From NCBI GenBank assembly GCA_964468725.1, contig CAYXVU010000100.1, positions 1-20,165 of the forward strand: a stretch of DNA of 20,165 nucleotides, written 5' to 3'. The position numbers and the translations under genes were made by a program. This document shows positions 1 to 5,965 of the stretch, piece after piece. The stretch comes from CAYXVU01 sp964468725 (lineage in GTDB: Bacteria; Acidobacteriota; Blastocatellia; UBA7656). The stretch's first letter is position 1, and each line of letters begins with the position of its first letter. Below the pieces are notes generated by a model. The model was not told the DNA's origin. It saw only the letters and a program-made list of their open reading frames with translations, and searched no databases.

Positions 1-68
1 GTCAACTTGTCGCCCTCGTATAACCCCAATGTCGTGTTGGTATTTCCTACGTCTAGAACCAAAAGCAT
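1..68 (-). CDS. coaX: Type III pantothenate kinase, N-terminal fragment (cut by window edge)
   Basis: Only the first 22 codons are inside the window. Read on the minus strand they give MLLVLDVGNTNTTLGLYEG followed by DKL. The DxGNTxxxxG pattern is the N-terminal phosphate-binding motif of type III pantothenate kinases (ASKHA fold), which phosphorylate pantothenate in the first step of CoA synthesis. The ATG at 66-68 is preceded by purine-rich AAGGAGAAAGG, a good ribosome binding site. The gene lies 106 nt downstream of birA on the same strand; a birA-coaX pair is common in bacteria. The motif is clear, but the rest of the protein cannot be seen. Confidence 0.9.
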   Translation of the reverse strand, partial: MLLVLDVGNTNTTLGLYEGDKL

Positions 69-174
69 GATGACCTTTCTCCTTCGATGATCCCGGTCGT
101 CGGCAAGACTGCGGCAGTGAAGGATGCAAATCGCCCTTCATATGTGGTCAAGCGGATCGTTGGTGATGGCTCTT

Positions 175-927
175 TTACGGTTCGCGCTGTCGCAAAGAGA
201 CATCGCCGGAGACGATTTCCCTCATCTCTCCGCTTGCCAATTCGAGGCGCAACCCCCCATTTGCCGTCAACCCCCGCGTGATCCCTTCAACATTTTCATC
301 TTCCGACGAGATACGGACAAGGCAATCGCGCGCGTAACTCGACAGTTCCTCCCACCGCGCAATCACCTCTTGAGGGTTGGCAAGCGCTTTGCGATACCAT
401 CCATCCATCCGCTGTATCAATGGGGATAAGAACTCCTGCGGGCTGACCTGTGCGCCCGATTCGAGGAATAGAGAGGTTGCCAGCGCCCGCAGTTCATCGG
501 AAAATTCGCGGTGTGCGAGGTTTACGCCGATTCCCAAAATCGCATATTGCAGCGAGGTGCCTTCGATAGCCGATTCGACGAGGATGCCGCAGATTTTTCG
601 ACCTCCGACCAAAATATCATTCGGCCATTTAATATCGGCGGGCAAGTGAAATTCTTCACGAAAGGTTTCGGCAACCGCAACCGCCGCCGCTAATGTCAGC
701 ACGCTCGAACGCGCGGGCGCAAGGCGTGGACGCAAGATGACAGAGAAGTATAACCCGGCATCGGGCAGCGACGACCACGTGCGCCCCTGCCTGCCGCGCC
801 CTTGCGTCTGGGTGCGCGCTGTGACGGTTGTGCCTTCTGCCGCACCCGCAGCGGCGAGGTCTTTGGCATAGTCGTTGGTCGAAGCGAGGGTATCGAATTG
901 GAGAATCGGTGTGCCAAGTCTGCTCAT
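175..927 (-). CDS. birA: Biotin--[acetyl-CoA-carboxylase] ligase, short form without DNA-binding domain
   Basis: A 250-residue biotin protein ligase. It makes biotinyl-5'-AMP from biotin and ATP and transfers biotin to a lysine of the carboxyl carrier protein of acetyl-CoA carboxylase. Family motifs are visible: STNDYAK near residue 16, the biotin/ATP loop GRGRQGRTW near 43, KWPNDILVGGRKICGILVES near 100-118, and GIGVNL near 132. The protein starts directly at the catalytic domain. It lacks the N-terminal winged helix of E. coli BirA, so it is a group I ligase and is unlikely to repress biotin genes itself. The C-terminal part (ENVEGITRGL...) fits the small SH3-like domain. No strong Shine-Dalgarno precedes the ATG. 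The gene sits 66 nt after the small gene at 994-1398 and before coaX. Confidence 0.95.
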   Translation of the reverse strand: MSRLGTPILQFDTLASTNDYAKDLAAAGAAEGTTVTARTQTQGRGRQGRTWSSLPDAGLYFSVILRPRLAPARSSVLTLAAAVAVAETFREEFHLPADIKWPNDILVGGRKICGILVESAIEGTSLQYAILGIGVNLAHREFSDELRALATSLFLESGAQVSPQEFLSPLIQRMDGWYRKALANPQEVIARWEELSSYARDCLVRISSEDENVEGITRGLTANGGLRLELASGEMREIVSGDVSLRQREP

Positions 928-993
928 GAGAAAGCGGTGAGTTGAAGGCCAGCCAGCCGTGAACCAAGAAGGCGACAGACAACGGCGAAACGG

Positions 994-1398
994 TCAGCGG
1001 CGCATCGCCAGTTCAAAAAAGCGATTCGTCGCATTGAGCGCCGCTTTGACAGCAGCGGCAAGCTCTTGTCCATTGACCTGACAACTGCCAAAGACCTGCG
1101 TCACTTTGCCGTCGTAATTGATATCCACCAAAACGGCGATCAGATTTTTTCCCAGTGCATTGACATGATCGAGGTCTACCAGATCGCAGGCGAAATGGCG
1201 CGCGGCGACTTTTGTGACTGCCGCGAGAGTGGCTTTGGCCGCCGCTTTTAGGACGGCGAGCGTTTCATCTGCGAGCGCTTCCGACTGTTGCACGACGGTG
1301 TCACCGAAGGCAAGTGTAACCTTCACCAGGTCAGTGCCGCTCTCTGTGGTTTGGGATTCGACGTGATCAAAGCGTAATCGTTTCGGAGAGTCTTTCAT
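994..1398 (-). CDS. Uncharacterised 134-aa protein in the nadC-birA-coaX operon
   Basis: I do not recognise this gene firmly. The 134-residue product has no signal peptide or membrane helix. It is rich in Ala and Val, with an alternating beta pattern (DLVKVTLAFGDTVVQ), a helical middle (LAVLKAAAKATLAAVTKVAA), a second beta run (LIAVLVDINYDGKVTQVFGS) and a closing helix (ELAAAVKAALNATNRFF). The last two elements loosely resemble the regulatory (LeuA-dimer) domain of isopropylmalate and citramalate synthases, which ends in A..A.LNA.NR-type helices. That similarity is by eye only. The start lies 9 nt after the nadC stop and the gene is followed by birA, so co-transcription is near certain. A regulatory or ligand-binding role in cofactor metabolism is a guess from context. 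Confidence 0.75.
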   Translation of the reverse strand: MKDSPKRLRFDHVESQTTESGTDLVKVTLAFGDTVVQQSEALADETLAVLKAAAKATLAAVTKVAARHFACDLVDLDHVNALGKNLIAVLVDINYDGKVTQVFGSCQVNGQELAAAVKAALNATNRFFELAMRR

Positions 1399-1407
1399 AG
1401 CCCGATT

Positions 1408-2259
1408 CTATGCAAGAGTCATTTTTAAGCTGATGTCCACTGCCATCGCGGAATGGGTAATCGCCCCGACGGAGATTAAGTCAACCCCGCACTCGGCCAA
1501 CGGGCGCACGGTGTCGAGATTCACCCCGCCCGAAACTTCAATACAACAGTGCGGCGCACGCTCTCTGATGATGGTGACCGATTCACGAATCTCTTCGATC
1601 TTCATGTTGTCGAGCATAATTACATCCGCACCTGCCGAAAGGGCTTCCAGCAGTTGCGCGCGACTGGCCACCTCGACTTCGATCTTCAGCAAATGATGGG
1701 CGGCGGCGCGCGCCGCTGCGATGGCGCGGGTTACGCCGCCCGCCAGAGCGATGTGGTTGTCTTTTATCAACACCCCATCGTCGAGGCCGAAACGATGATT
1801 GTGGCCGCCGCCGACCGTGACCGCGTACTTTTCCAGCAGGCGCAAGCCGGGCGTCGTCTTGCGTGTATCTACGATCTTCGCCGTAGTTCCGGCGATGCGG
1901 TCTACATAGGCTTTCGTCAGCGTTGCGATGCCCGACAAGCGTTGCATCAGATTGAGGGCTGTGCGCTCACCGACCAGCAAGATAGAGGCGAGTCCTTCGA
2001 CATAAGCGATGTCGGTTCCGGTTGGAATCGCCTCGCCATCGTAGAATTTCGACTCGATTTGAATCGCCGGATCGAGCGTCGCAAAGACGATCTCGGCGAT
2101 CTCCAACCCGCACAAAACCAAGTCTTGTTTCGCCAGAAAGCGCCCTCGCGCTTGCGTCCCGCCGCGCACGACCGACTGGGTTGTCACATCGCCGCGACCG
2201 ATGTCCTCTTTCAAAAAGTCTGCGGCATAGGCATACAAAATACCGGCATCAAGTTCCAT
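1408..2259 (-). CDS. nadC: Nicotinate-nucleotide pyrophosphorylase (quinolinate phosphoribosyltransferase)
   Basis: A product of about 283 residues. It converts quinolinate and PRPP to nicotinate mononucleotide, CO2 and pyrophosphate in de novo NAD synthesis. Diagnostic motifs are present: EDIGRGDVTT near the N-terminus, RTALNLMQRLSGIAT, KIVDTRKTTPGLR, KYAVTVGGGHNHRFGLDDGV, LIKDNHI, the KIEVEV strand, DVIMLDNM, EVSGGV and ISVGAIT. These cover the basic quinolinate/PRPP site and the barrel strands. The start at 2259 is chosen because AAAGAG lies just upstream and the family begins around here. The reading frame stays open to an ATG at 2319, but that ATG lies inside the promoter/inverted repeat described separately. 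First gene of the cofactor operon. Confidence 0.96.
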   Translation of the reverse strand: MELDAGILYAYAADFLKEDIGRGDVTTQSVVRGGTQARGRFLAKQDLVLCGLEIAEIVFATLDPAIQIESKFYDGEAIPTGTDIAYVEGLASILLVGERTALNLMQRLSGIATLTKAYVDRIAGTTAKIVDTRKTTPGLRLLEKYAVTVGGGHNHRFGLDDGVLIKDNHIALAGGVTRAIAAARAAAHHLLKIEVEVASRAQLLEALSAGADVIMLDNMKIEEIRESVTIIRERAPHCCIEVSGGVNLDTVRPLAECGVDLISVGAITHSAMAVDISLKMTLA

Positions 2260-2306
2260 AGCTCTTTTACAAACCGACAGCGAACCGTCTTTCCTGATAG
2301 AGATAA

Positions 2307-2334
2307 ATACGGGCGGCATTATAACCGCCCGTAT
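2307..2334 (-). promoter_or_regulatory. Perfect inverted repeat enclosing a TATAAT box upstream of nadC (operator and/or terminator)
   Basis: ATACGGGCGG at 2307-2316 is an exact reverse complement of CCGCCCGTAT at 2325-2334, with an 8-nt spacer. On the minus strand the spacer contains TATAAT (2318-2323), a perfect -10 box. The -35 region is poor (TTAGCT, 18 nt upstream). Transcription would start near 2311, giving a leader of about 50 nt before nadC. A palindrome centred on the -10 box is a typical repressor site. The element also lies 44 nt past the stop of the upstream response regulator gene and could form a 10-bp hairpin followed by TTTATC, so it may instead, or also, terminate that transcript. 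Confidence 0.6.
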
Positions 2335-2377
2335 CGGATTCAGCTAATGGGATGCTAGACAGCAGATCGGCTGCGCG

Positions 2378-4189
2378 TCATTTGCTAAGCGTTTCGTGAG
2401 TGACCTCTTTGAGAATGCGCTCGGCATAGTCGGGCACGACTTCCCAAGCGATGTCGCGCACGACTTTATCGCTCATTCTTTCAACGACGCGCCGCACGAT
2501 CTCTTCGATCATCTCCTCTGAAACTTCAAATCGCTGCGCCGTCGGAGCAGCCGTCGAAGCGGGAGTTGCAGGAGGTTCCATCTCGGCGGCTGGTTCGCTA
2601 GCTGCGAAGACCGGCTCGACCTCGGTTTGCACAGGGTGAATGTGCGTCTCCTCCGCATTCGAAGCCTCAGCATCAATCGCGGTGAAGTGCAACTCCTCTT
2701 TCGGCCAACTTTCCTGAGTCGGCAGCAAGGCTTCGGGGATGAGCGGCAAGTCCGTGCTCTCTCCCGGCGTATTGAAACCGGCTTGTGCGGCCATTTCTGT
2801 GGCATGATTGCCAGCCGGGATGTAGTCGCCAACCGGCAATTCGTCGTCGGCCATCGTGGCCAAGCCGTTGGGTTTGGCGACCACGGTTTCGACATCTGCA
2901 TCCGCCACGTCTTCGTAAAGAGGAAGGTCTTGCTCTGCGGCGGGCGGCGGCTCCGACTCTTCCAATTCATCAACCAAGGCGCGGGGTTCGAACTCTTCTT
3001 TGATGATCGGTTCTGTGAGTACCTCATCAATGGGCGATGCTGCGGTGTCAAGCTCTGCCGCTGCTTCCAGCCCGCTCTTATTATCCACCCACACATCTCC
3101 GAGAGGGTTTTCATCGGCCAGCAATTCGGTTGTCTCTTCACGTGAGACTTCGGCAGTGGCCACTTCATGGGTCAGAGCCAAAGGTTCAGGTTGCACTTCG
3201 GGCACTGCGGCTTCGGCATCATAGATGTCGGGCGTTTCAGGCGATGAAGCGGGAAGAGGGGAGGCGCTGGTAACGACAGCAGGCTCCGCTTCGAATGAAA
3301 CAATGGCCTCCGGGTCTGCAGAAGCCACTTCCGTTTGACCATCAGCGGCAGCGTCCGGCGCTTTGCTGAAGTCAATAAACATATCTTGTGCCGAATAACC
3401 GAAAGTGGACGCCACGCCAATGGTTTCGGGCTCCTGATGAGTCTGTGTTGCCACTGGTTCGGCGGATGCGATGGCTTCAGCCGGTGCAGCAGGCGCAGAA
3501 CTGGTCGGAGCACTCTCTTCATCATCTTGAAAAGAGAGAGTGATATCCTGGTTGACTGGCGCTTCCGTAGCCGGTGCGATGGCCGGGTTGGCAGGAGGAG
3601 CGGGCGCGTTGACGAAGGATGCAACAAAATCGAGGTTGAGCGGCGAAGTTTGGCTGAGAGCTAAAAATTCGTCGGCAACCGGCGCGGTAAAAGCAGGCGT
3701 CGCTTCGCCGGTTTCATAGATGGGTTCAAATGGAGTCGGCTCCGTCGGAAACAGATGCGGCGATCCCATGATGCGTGTTTCTTCAGCAACCGGCGCGGGG
3801 CGAGGGGGTGCGGGTTTGGCGCTGTTGTTAATCAAACGGCGCACGGTTTCAACGAGATTGCGCGATTCGAAGGGCTTGGTCAAGTGGGCATCGGCTTTGA
3901 CGCGGTTGGCTTCCATCTGATCGAATGGTTCGAAGGCGCCAACCAGCAAGACCACAGGGATGTGGTGATAATCTGGACTGCTTTTAATCATCTCGCAGAG
4001 CTCATAGCCGTTTTTGCCGGGCATAAAGATGTCCGCCAACACTAAGTCGGGATGGACATCTACCAATCGCCGCTCGGCGAGGTCGCCATTCGAGACGGCC
4101 ACCACTTCGATGTCTTCGTCGGCAAAGGTCAGGTTGACGACCTTTTGAATCGTAATACTGTCATCAGCGAGTAGTATTTTACTTGCCAT
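2378..4189 (-). CDS. CheY-like response regulator with long disordered acidic tail
   Basis: A 603-residue protein. Residues 4-120 are a receiver domain: acidic pair D9/D10, phospho-acceptor D53 in LADIFMPGKNGYELC, and K105 in LTKPF. The usual switch Thr/Ser after beta-4 is Val83 (VVLLVGAFEPFD). Residues of about 125-550 are low complexity, rich in Glu, Ala, Pro, Thr and Ser, and predicted disordered. The last ~50 residues (from RFEVSEEMIEEIVRRVVERM to the end) form an amphipathic helical module containing DIAWEVVPDYAERI. There is no DNA-binding or enzymatic output domain, so output is probably protein-protein contact through the tail. No histidine kinase is nearby. The start is supported by GAGGGGGA 5 nt before the ATG, and a candidate promoter lies at 4228-4256. 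The signalling partner is unknown. Confidence 0.9.
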   Translation of the reverse strand: MASKILLADDSITIQKVVNLTFADEDIEVVAVSNGDLAERRLVDVHPDLVLADIFMPGKNGYELCEMIKSSPDYHHIPVVLLVGAFEPFDQMEANRVKADAHLTKPFESRNLVETVRRLINNSAKPAPPRPAPVAEETRIMGSPHLFPTEPTPFEPIYETGEATPAFTAPVADEFLALSQTSPLNLDFVASFVNAPAPPANPAIAPATEAPVNQDITLSFQDDEESAPTSSAPAAPAEAIASAEPVATQTHQEPETIGVASTFGYSAQDMFIDFSKAPDAAADGQTEVASADPEAIVSFEAEPAVVTSASPLPASSPETPDIYDAEAAVPEVQPEPLALTHEVATAEVSREETTELLADENPLGDVWVDNKSGLEAAAELDTAASPIDEVLTEPIIKEEFEPRALVDELEESEPPPAAEQDLPLYEDVADADVETVVAKPNGLATMADDELPVGDYIPAGNHATEMAAQAGFNTPGESTDLPLIPEALLPTQESWPKEELHFTAIDAEASNAEETHIHPVQTEVEPVFAASEPAAEMEPPATPASTAAPTAQRFEVSEEMIEEIVRRVVERMSDKVVRDIAWEVVPDYAERILKEVTHETLSK

Positions 4190-4227
4190 CGCTTCCCCCT
4201 CATTGAGTCATATTCGATCCGGCTCTC

Positions 4228-4256
4228 ACTCTATTTCGGCAGGCGCTGTTGTTCAA
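4228..4256 (-). promoter_or_regulatory. Candidate sigma70-type promoter of the response regulator gene
   Basis: On the minus strand TTGAAC (4251-4256) and TAGAGT (4228-4233) are separated by 17 nt. Each box matches the consensus at four of six positions. The implied start is about 32 nt before the ATG, and the Shine-Dalgarno fits inside that leader. The match is modest and could be chance. Confidence 0.35.
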
Positions 4257-4311
4257 GCTCAGGCACGGAGTTTGGGCGGGGCGAATGATACCTAAGCTTG
4301 TCAGCCTAGCG

Positions 4312-4329
4312 GTCTGTCCGAAGACAAAC
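4312..4329 (-). repeat. Small hairpin with cUUCGg tetraloop upstream of the response regulator gene
   Basis: On the minus strand GTTTGTC and GACAGAC flank TTCG. They pair over 7 bp (one G-T wobble) with the exceptionally stable C(UUCG)G loop. CAGACCGC occurs twice around it. It lies upstream of the candidate response regulator promoter, so it may belong to a transcript arriving from the sigma-factor operon, as a pause or termination structure or part of a small RNA. No T-run follows. Confidence 0.45.
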
Positions 4330-4532
4330 CCGTAAAAACGCGGTCTGTTTAGGGGCTATGAATAGTTGAGAAGTGCGAACGCGTTGTTGAACAACAGTCC
4401 TGGCTGATAGGAGCTTTGAATTCACACGGCGGGATACTAACATAAAAGAGTTTTCCTGTCTCTAATAAATACGGCTGTCGGCGAAGCGCGCACAAAGCGG
4501 AAGGTTCGAGGAGAGGCAGGATAGACAGATTG

Positions 4533-4608
4533 GCCGACGGCGGTTGTAATTGACGGCTTCACGGGGGCGCAAGCCTTCCTTGAAAGCTTGTGGGTGACCG
4601 CCGTCGGC
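4533..4608. repeat. Long structured inverted repeat after the sigma-factor operon
   Basis: GCCGACGGCGGT (4533-4544) is a perfect 12-bp reverse complement of ACCGCCGTCGGC (4597-4608). The 52-nt interior carries a second stem, CGCAAGC (4568-4574) with GCTTGTG (4586-4592, one wobble), closed by an 11-nt loop. The element begins 23 nt beyond the stop of the minus-strand gene at 4632-4934. It could be that operon's terminator, although no U-tract follows on either strand, or a structured RNA. It matches no riboswitch or tRNA that I know. Confidence 0.6.
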
Positions 4609-4631
4609 GTTGCGAAGGACAAGAGTTCTGT

Positions 4632-4934
4632 TTAGCGGTCTGCCTCTCTACTGTTAAGGACTTCAATCGCTTTCAAAAGACGCAGCGTGCTACGGTTGAG
4701 ATGGGCAGCAAGCGCAACCAACCCCAGGATGATGATCGAATAGGTGGCCACTGTCGCCAGCAACAACAAGGTGTGCAGCCGGTTAGAAAAATCCATCAAC
4801 AGCAGAAAGACTGCGAGAAATATTCCTTCCAGAACTGCGGCTGCCAAAAAGGCGATTTTGTAATGCCGTTCGTTACGATCAATGCGCAGCAGCGCGGCTT
4901 TGCGACTATCGTTTACTCCGTTTGCCTGGATCAT
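4632..4934 (-). CDS. Small two-helix membrane protein downstream of the ECF sigma factor
   Basis: A 100-residue protein of unknown function. Two hydrophobic helices are clear: about residues 26-48 (AFLAAAVLEGIFLAVFLLLM) and 53-79 (HTLLLLATVATYSIIILGLV). The first contains a buried Glu36. Basic and acidic ends (RIDRNERHYK, LNSREADR) would be outside the membrane. The start at 4934 is decided by a textbook AAGGAGG five bases before that ATG; an ATG at 4949 would place the Shine-Dalgarno inside the coding sequence. It is the third gene after the sigma factor and shares a helix motif with the 47-residue neighbour. It could be a membrane regulator of the sigma factor, but it has no zinc-binding anti-sigma motif. 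Confidence 0.8.
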   Translation of the reverse strand: MIQANGVNDSRKAALLRIDRNERHYKIAFLAAAVLEGIFLAVFLLLMDFSNRLHTLLLLATVATYSIIILGLVALAAHLNRSTLRLLKAIEVLNSREADR

Positions 4935-4990
4935 AAGAGCCTCCTTCATACAAAGAGAATGATGAAACCCGCTTGCCCGGTCGTGTTCCG

Positions 4991-5134
4991 CTACCTTGTC
5001 AAGATCAAGTAGACGGCGAGCGGAATCAGCAGTATCGCTTCAATGATGGCGTAGGCAATCAGGGCATTGCGGAAAAGTCTGTCATCGGCTGCCGCCTCTG
5101 TCGGTTGCCGATCTTCGAAGTTGTCCTTTGTCAT
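4991..5134 (-). CDS. 47-aa single-helix membrane protein between sigma factor and membrane protein genes
   Basis: A short gene on the minus strand: ATG at 5132-5134, TAG at 4991-4993. The N-terminus is polar and acidic (MTKDNFEDRQPTEAAADDR). One hydrophobic helix follows (ALIAYAIIEAILLIPLAVYL) and then LTR at the end. The helix has a Glu at residue 32. GAGGTGA lies about 7 nt before the ATG, a good ribosome binding site, and the start is 24 nt beyond the sigma factor stop. The A..A.A..E.I.L spacing is the same as in the first helix of the 100-residue neighbour, which supports both being real and related. Function unknown; regulation of the sigma factor is a hypothesis from position. Confidence 0.75.
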   Translation of the reverse strand: MTKDNFEDRQPTEAAADDRLFRNALIAYAIIEAILLIPLAVYLILTR

Positions 5135-5158
5135 CCTGCTTCACCTCTACTTTGGCTT

Positions 5159-5722
5159 TTACCTGGCGTCCGTCTTCTCGCCCGGCTGATGGAGCAGGCG
5201 ACGTAACGACGCCAGCCCGTAGGCTAAACGCGATTTGACCGTGCCTATCGAAATGCCCAGCACATCGGCGATTTCCGCCAGCGGCATCTCATGCAGGTAG
5301 TGCAAGATCAAAACCGCGCGGCTGGCAGGCGAAACCCGCACCACCCAATGGGGAAGTTGTTCCAGCAGCGCCGCTGACGCCGATTCTTCTGCCCTCGGGT
5401 CGGTCAGAGCTTCGAGCACTTCGTCATCACGAACCTGCTCGTTCCAACGCCGTTCTCGTTGTAACTGCTTGAGGGCTTCGCGCGAAGCGATGCGGTAAGC
5501 CCAAGCGCGAAACCATTCCGGCTCGCGCAACCAATGTAGCTTGCGATAAATGCGAAAGAAGACCTCTTGCAGAATATCGTCGGCAAGCGCAGGCTGGCCG
5601 ACCAATCGCAGAATGTAGCGATAGAGTGGCTCTTGAACACTTTGCAAGAGTGTATTCAAGGCTTCCCGATCACCAGATTGCGCCAGCAAAACCAGCCAGA
5701 TTTCCGGTTTCGCCTCTTTCAT
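5159..5722 (-). CDS. ECF-family RNA polymerase sigma factor
   Basis: A 187-residue sigma70-family factor of the extracytoplasmic-function type, with regions 2 and 4 only. Region 2 spans about residues 22-95 (YILRLVGQPALADDILQEVF, then EPEWFRAWAYRIASREALKQ). Region 4 spans about 123-177 (SPASRAVLILHYLHEMPLAE, then IADVLGISIGTVKSRLAYGL), a standard helix-turn-helix for the -35 element. The reading frame is open back to 5851, but the ATG at 5722 has GGAAGGCAG just upstream and begins where ECF factors usually do. Two small membrane-protein genes follow on the same strand, in place of the usual zinc-containing anti-sigma gene. Its target promoters are unknown. Confidence 0.93.
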   Translation of the reverse strand: MKEAKPEIWLVLLAQSGDREALNTLLQSVQEPLYRYILRLVGQPALADDILQEVFFRIYRKLHWLREPEWFRAWAYRIASREALKQLQRERRWNEQVRDDEVLEALTDPRAEESASAALLEQLPHWVVRVSPASRAVLILHYLHEMPLAEIADVLGISIGTVKSRLAYGLASLRRLLHQPGEKTDAR

Positions 5723-5965
5723 ATCTGCCTTCCATTTATAGAGAGCAGGGAACTGGGAAACTGGTTCGAATCGGAGAGGAAGAACAACAAAAAATATTAT
5801 GACGGGCGATTTTCCCGGAGTGGTCGCAGGGCGGCGGGCGTAGCCAATCAAGCCCGTATGAGCGTCGCCGCAAGACCAGCGTAATGGCGCATCACTATGC
5901 TACGACCAGCAGGCTGGCAACCCTCATACATAGGCTCCTATCGCCCCTTCTCATCAGCGGCTCGC

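Larger units (their letters stand above)
4190..4631. other. Intergenic stretch with structured elements, no convincing gene
   Basis: About 440 nt between the response regulator start and the end of the small membrane-protein gene. It holds a candidate promoter for the response regulator (4228-4256), a UUCG-type hairpin (4312-4329) and a long perfect stem (4533-4608). An open frame of 61 codons on the minus strand (4437-4622) has no ribosome binding site and a composition unlike a protein. The rest shows nothing I can assign. Confidence 0.6.

Noticed and set aside
1549..2358. Open frame of 269 codons on the plus strand
   Set aside because: It lies opposite nadC, whose motifs are all conserved. 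Long antisense frames are common in GC-rich coding DNA.
2509..3168. 219-codon Arg/Pro-rich frame on the minus strand
   Set aside because: It is a shifted frame of the low-complexity response regulator tail; its composition reflects frame-shifted GCN/CCN/GAR codons.
4501..4525. GGTTCGAGG, a second tRNA-like T-loop word
   Set aside because: No paired T-stem and no other arm; it sits just outside the 12-bp stem element.
4545..4596. GGCGCAAGCC, recalling the GACGCAAAGCC of c-di-GMP-I riboswitches
   Set aside because: The other conserved parts of that riboswitch (the CAGGGCAAACC strand and the second hairpin with its receptor) are absent on both strands.
4437..4622. 61-codon frame on the minus strand
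   Set aside because: It covers the structured element at 4533-4608 and lacks a Shine-Dalgarno; the residue composition (Arg, Thr, Val, Pro scattered) does not suggest a protein.
5762..5780. GGTTCGAATC, resembling the T-loop of a tRNA
   Set aside because: The flanking bases do not form the 5-bp T-stem, and no acceptor or anticodon arm is found around it.
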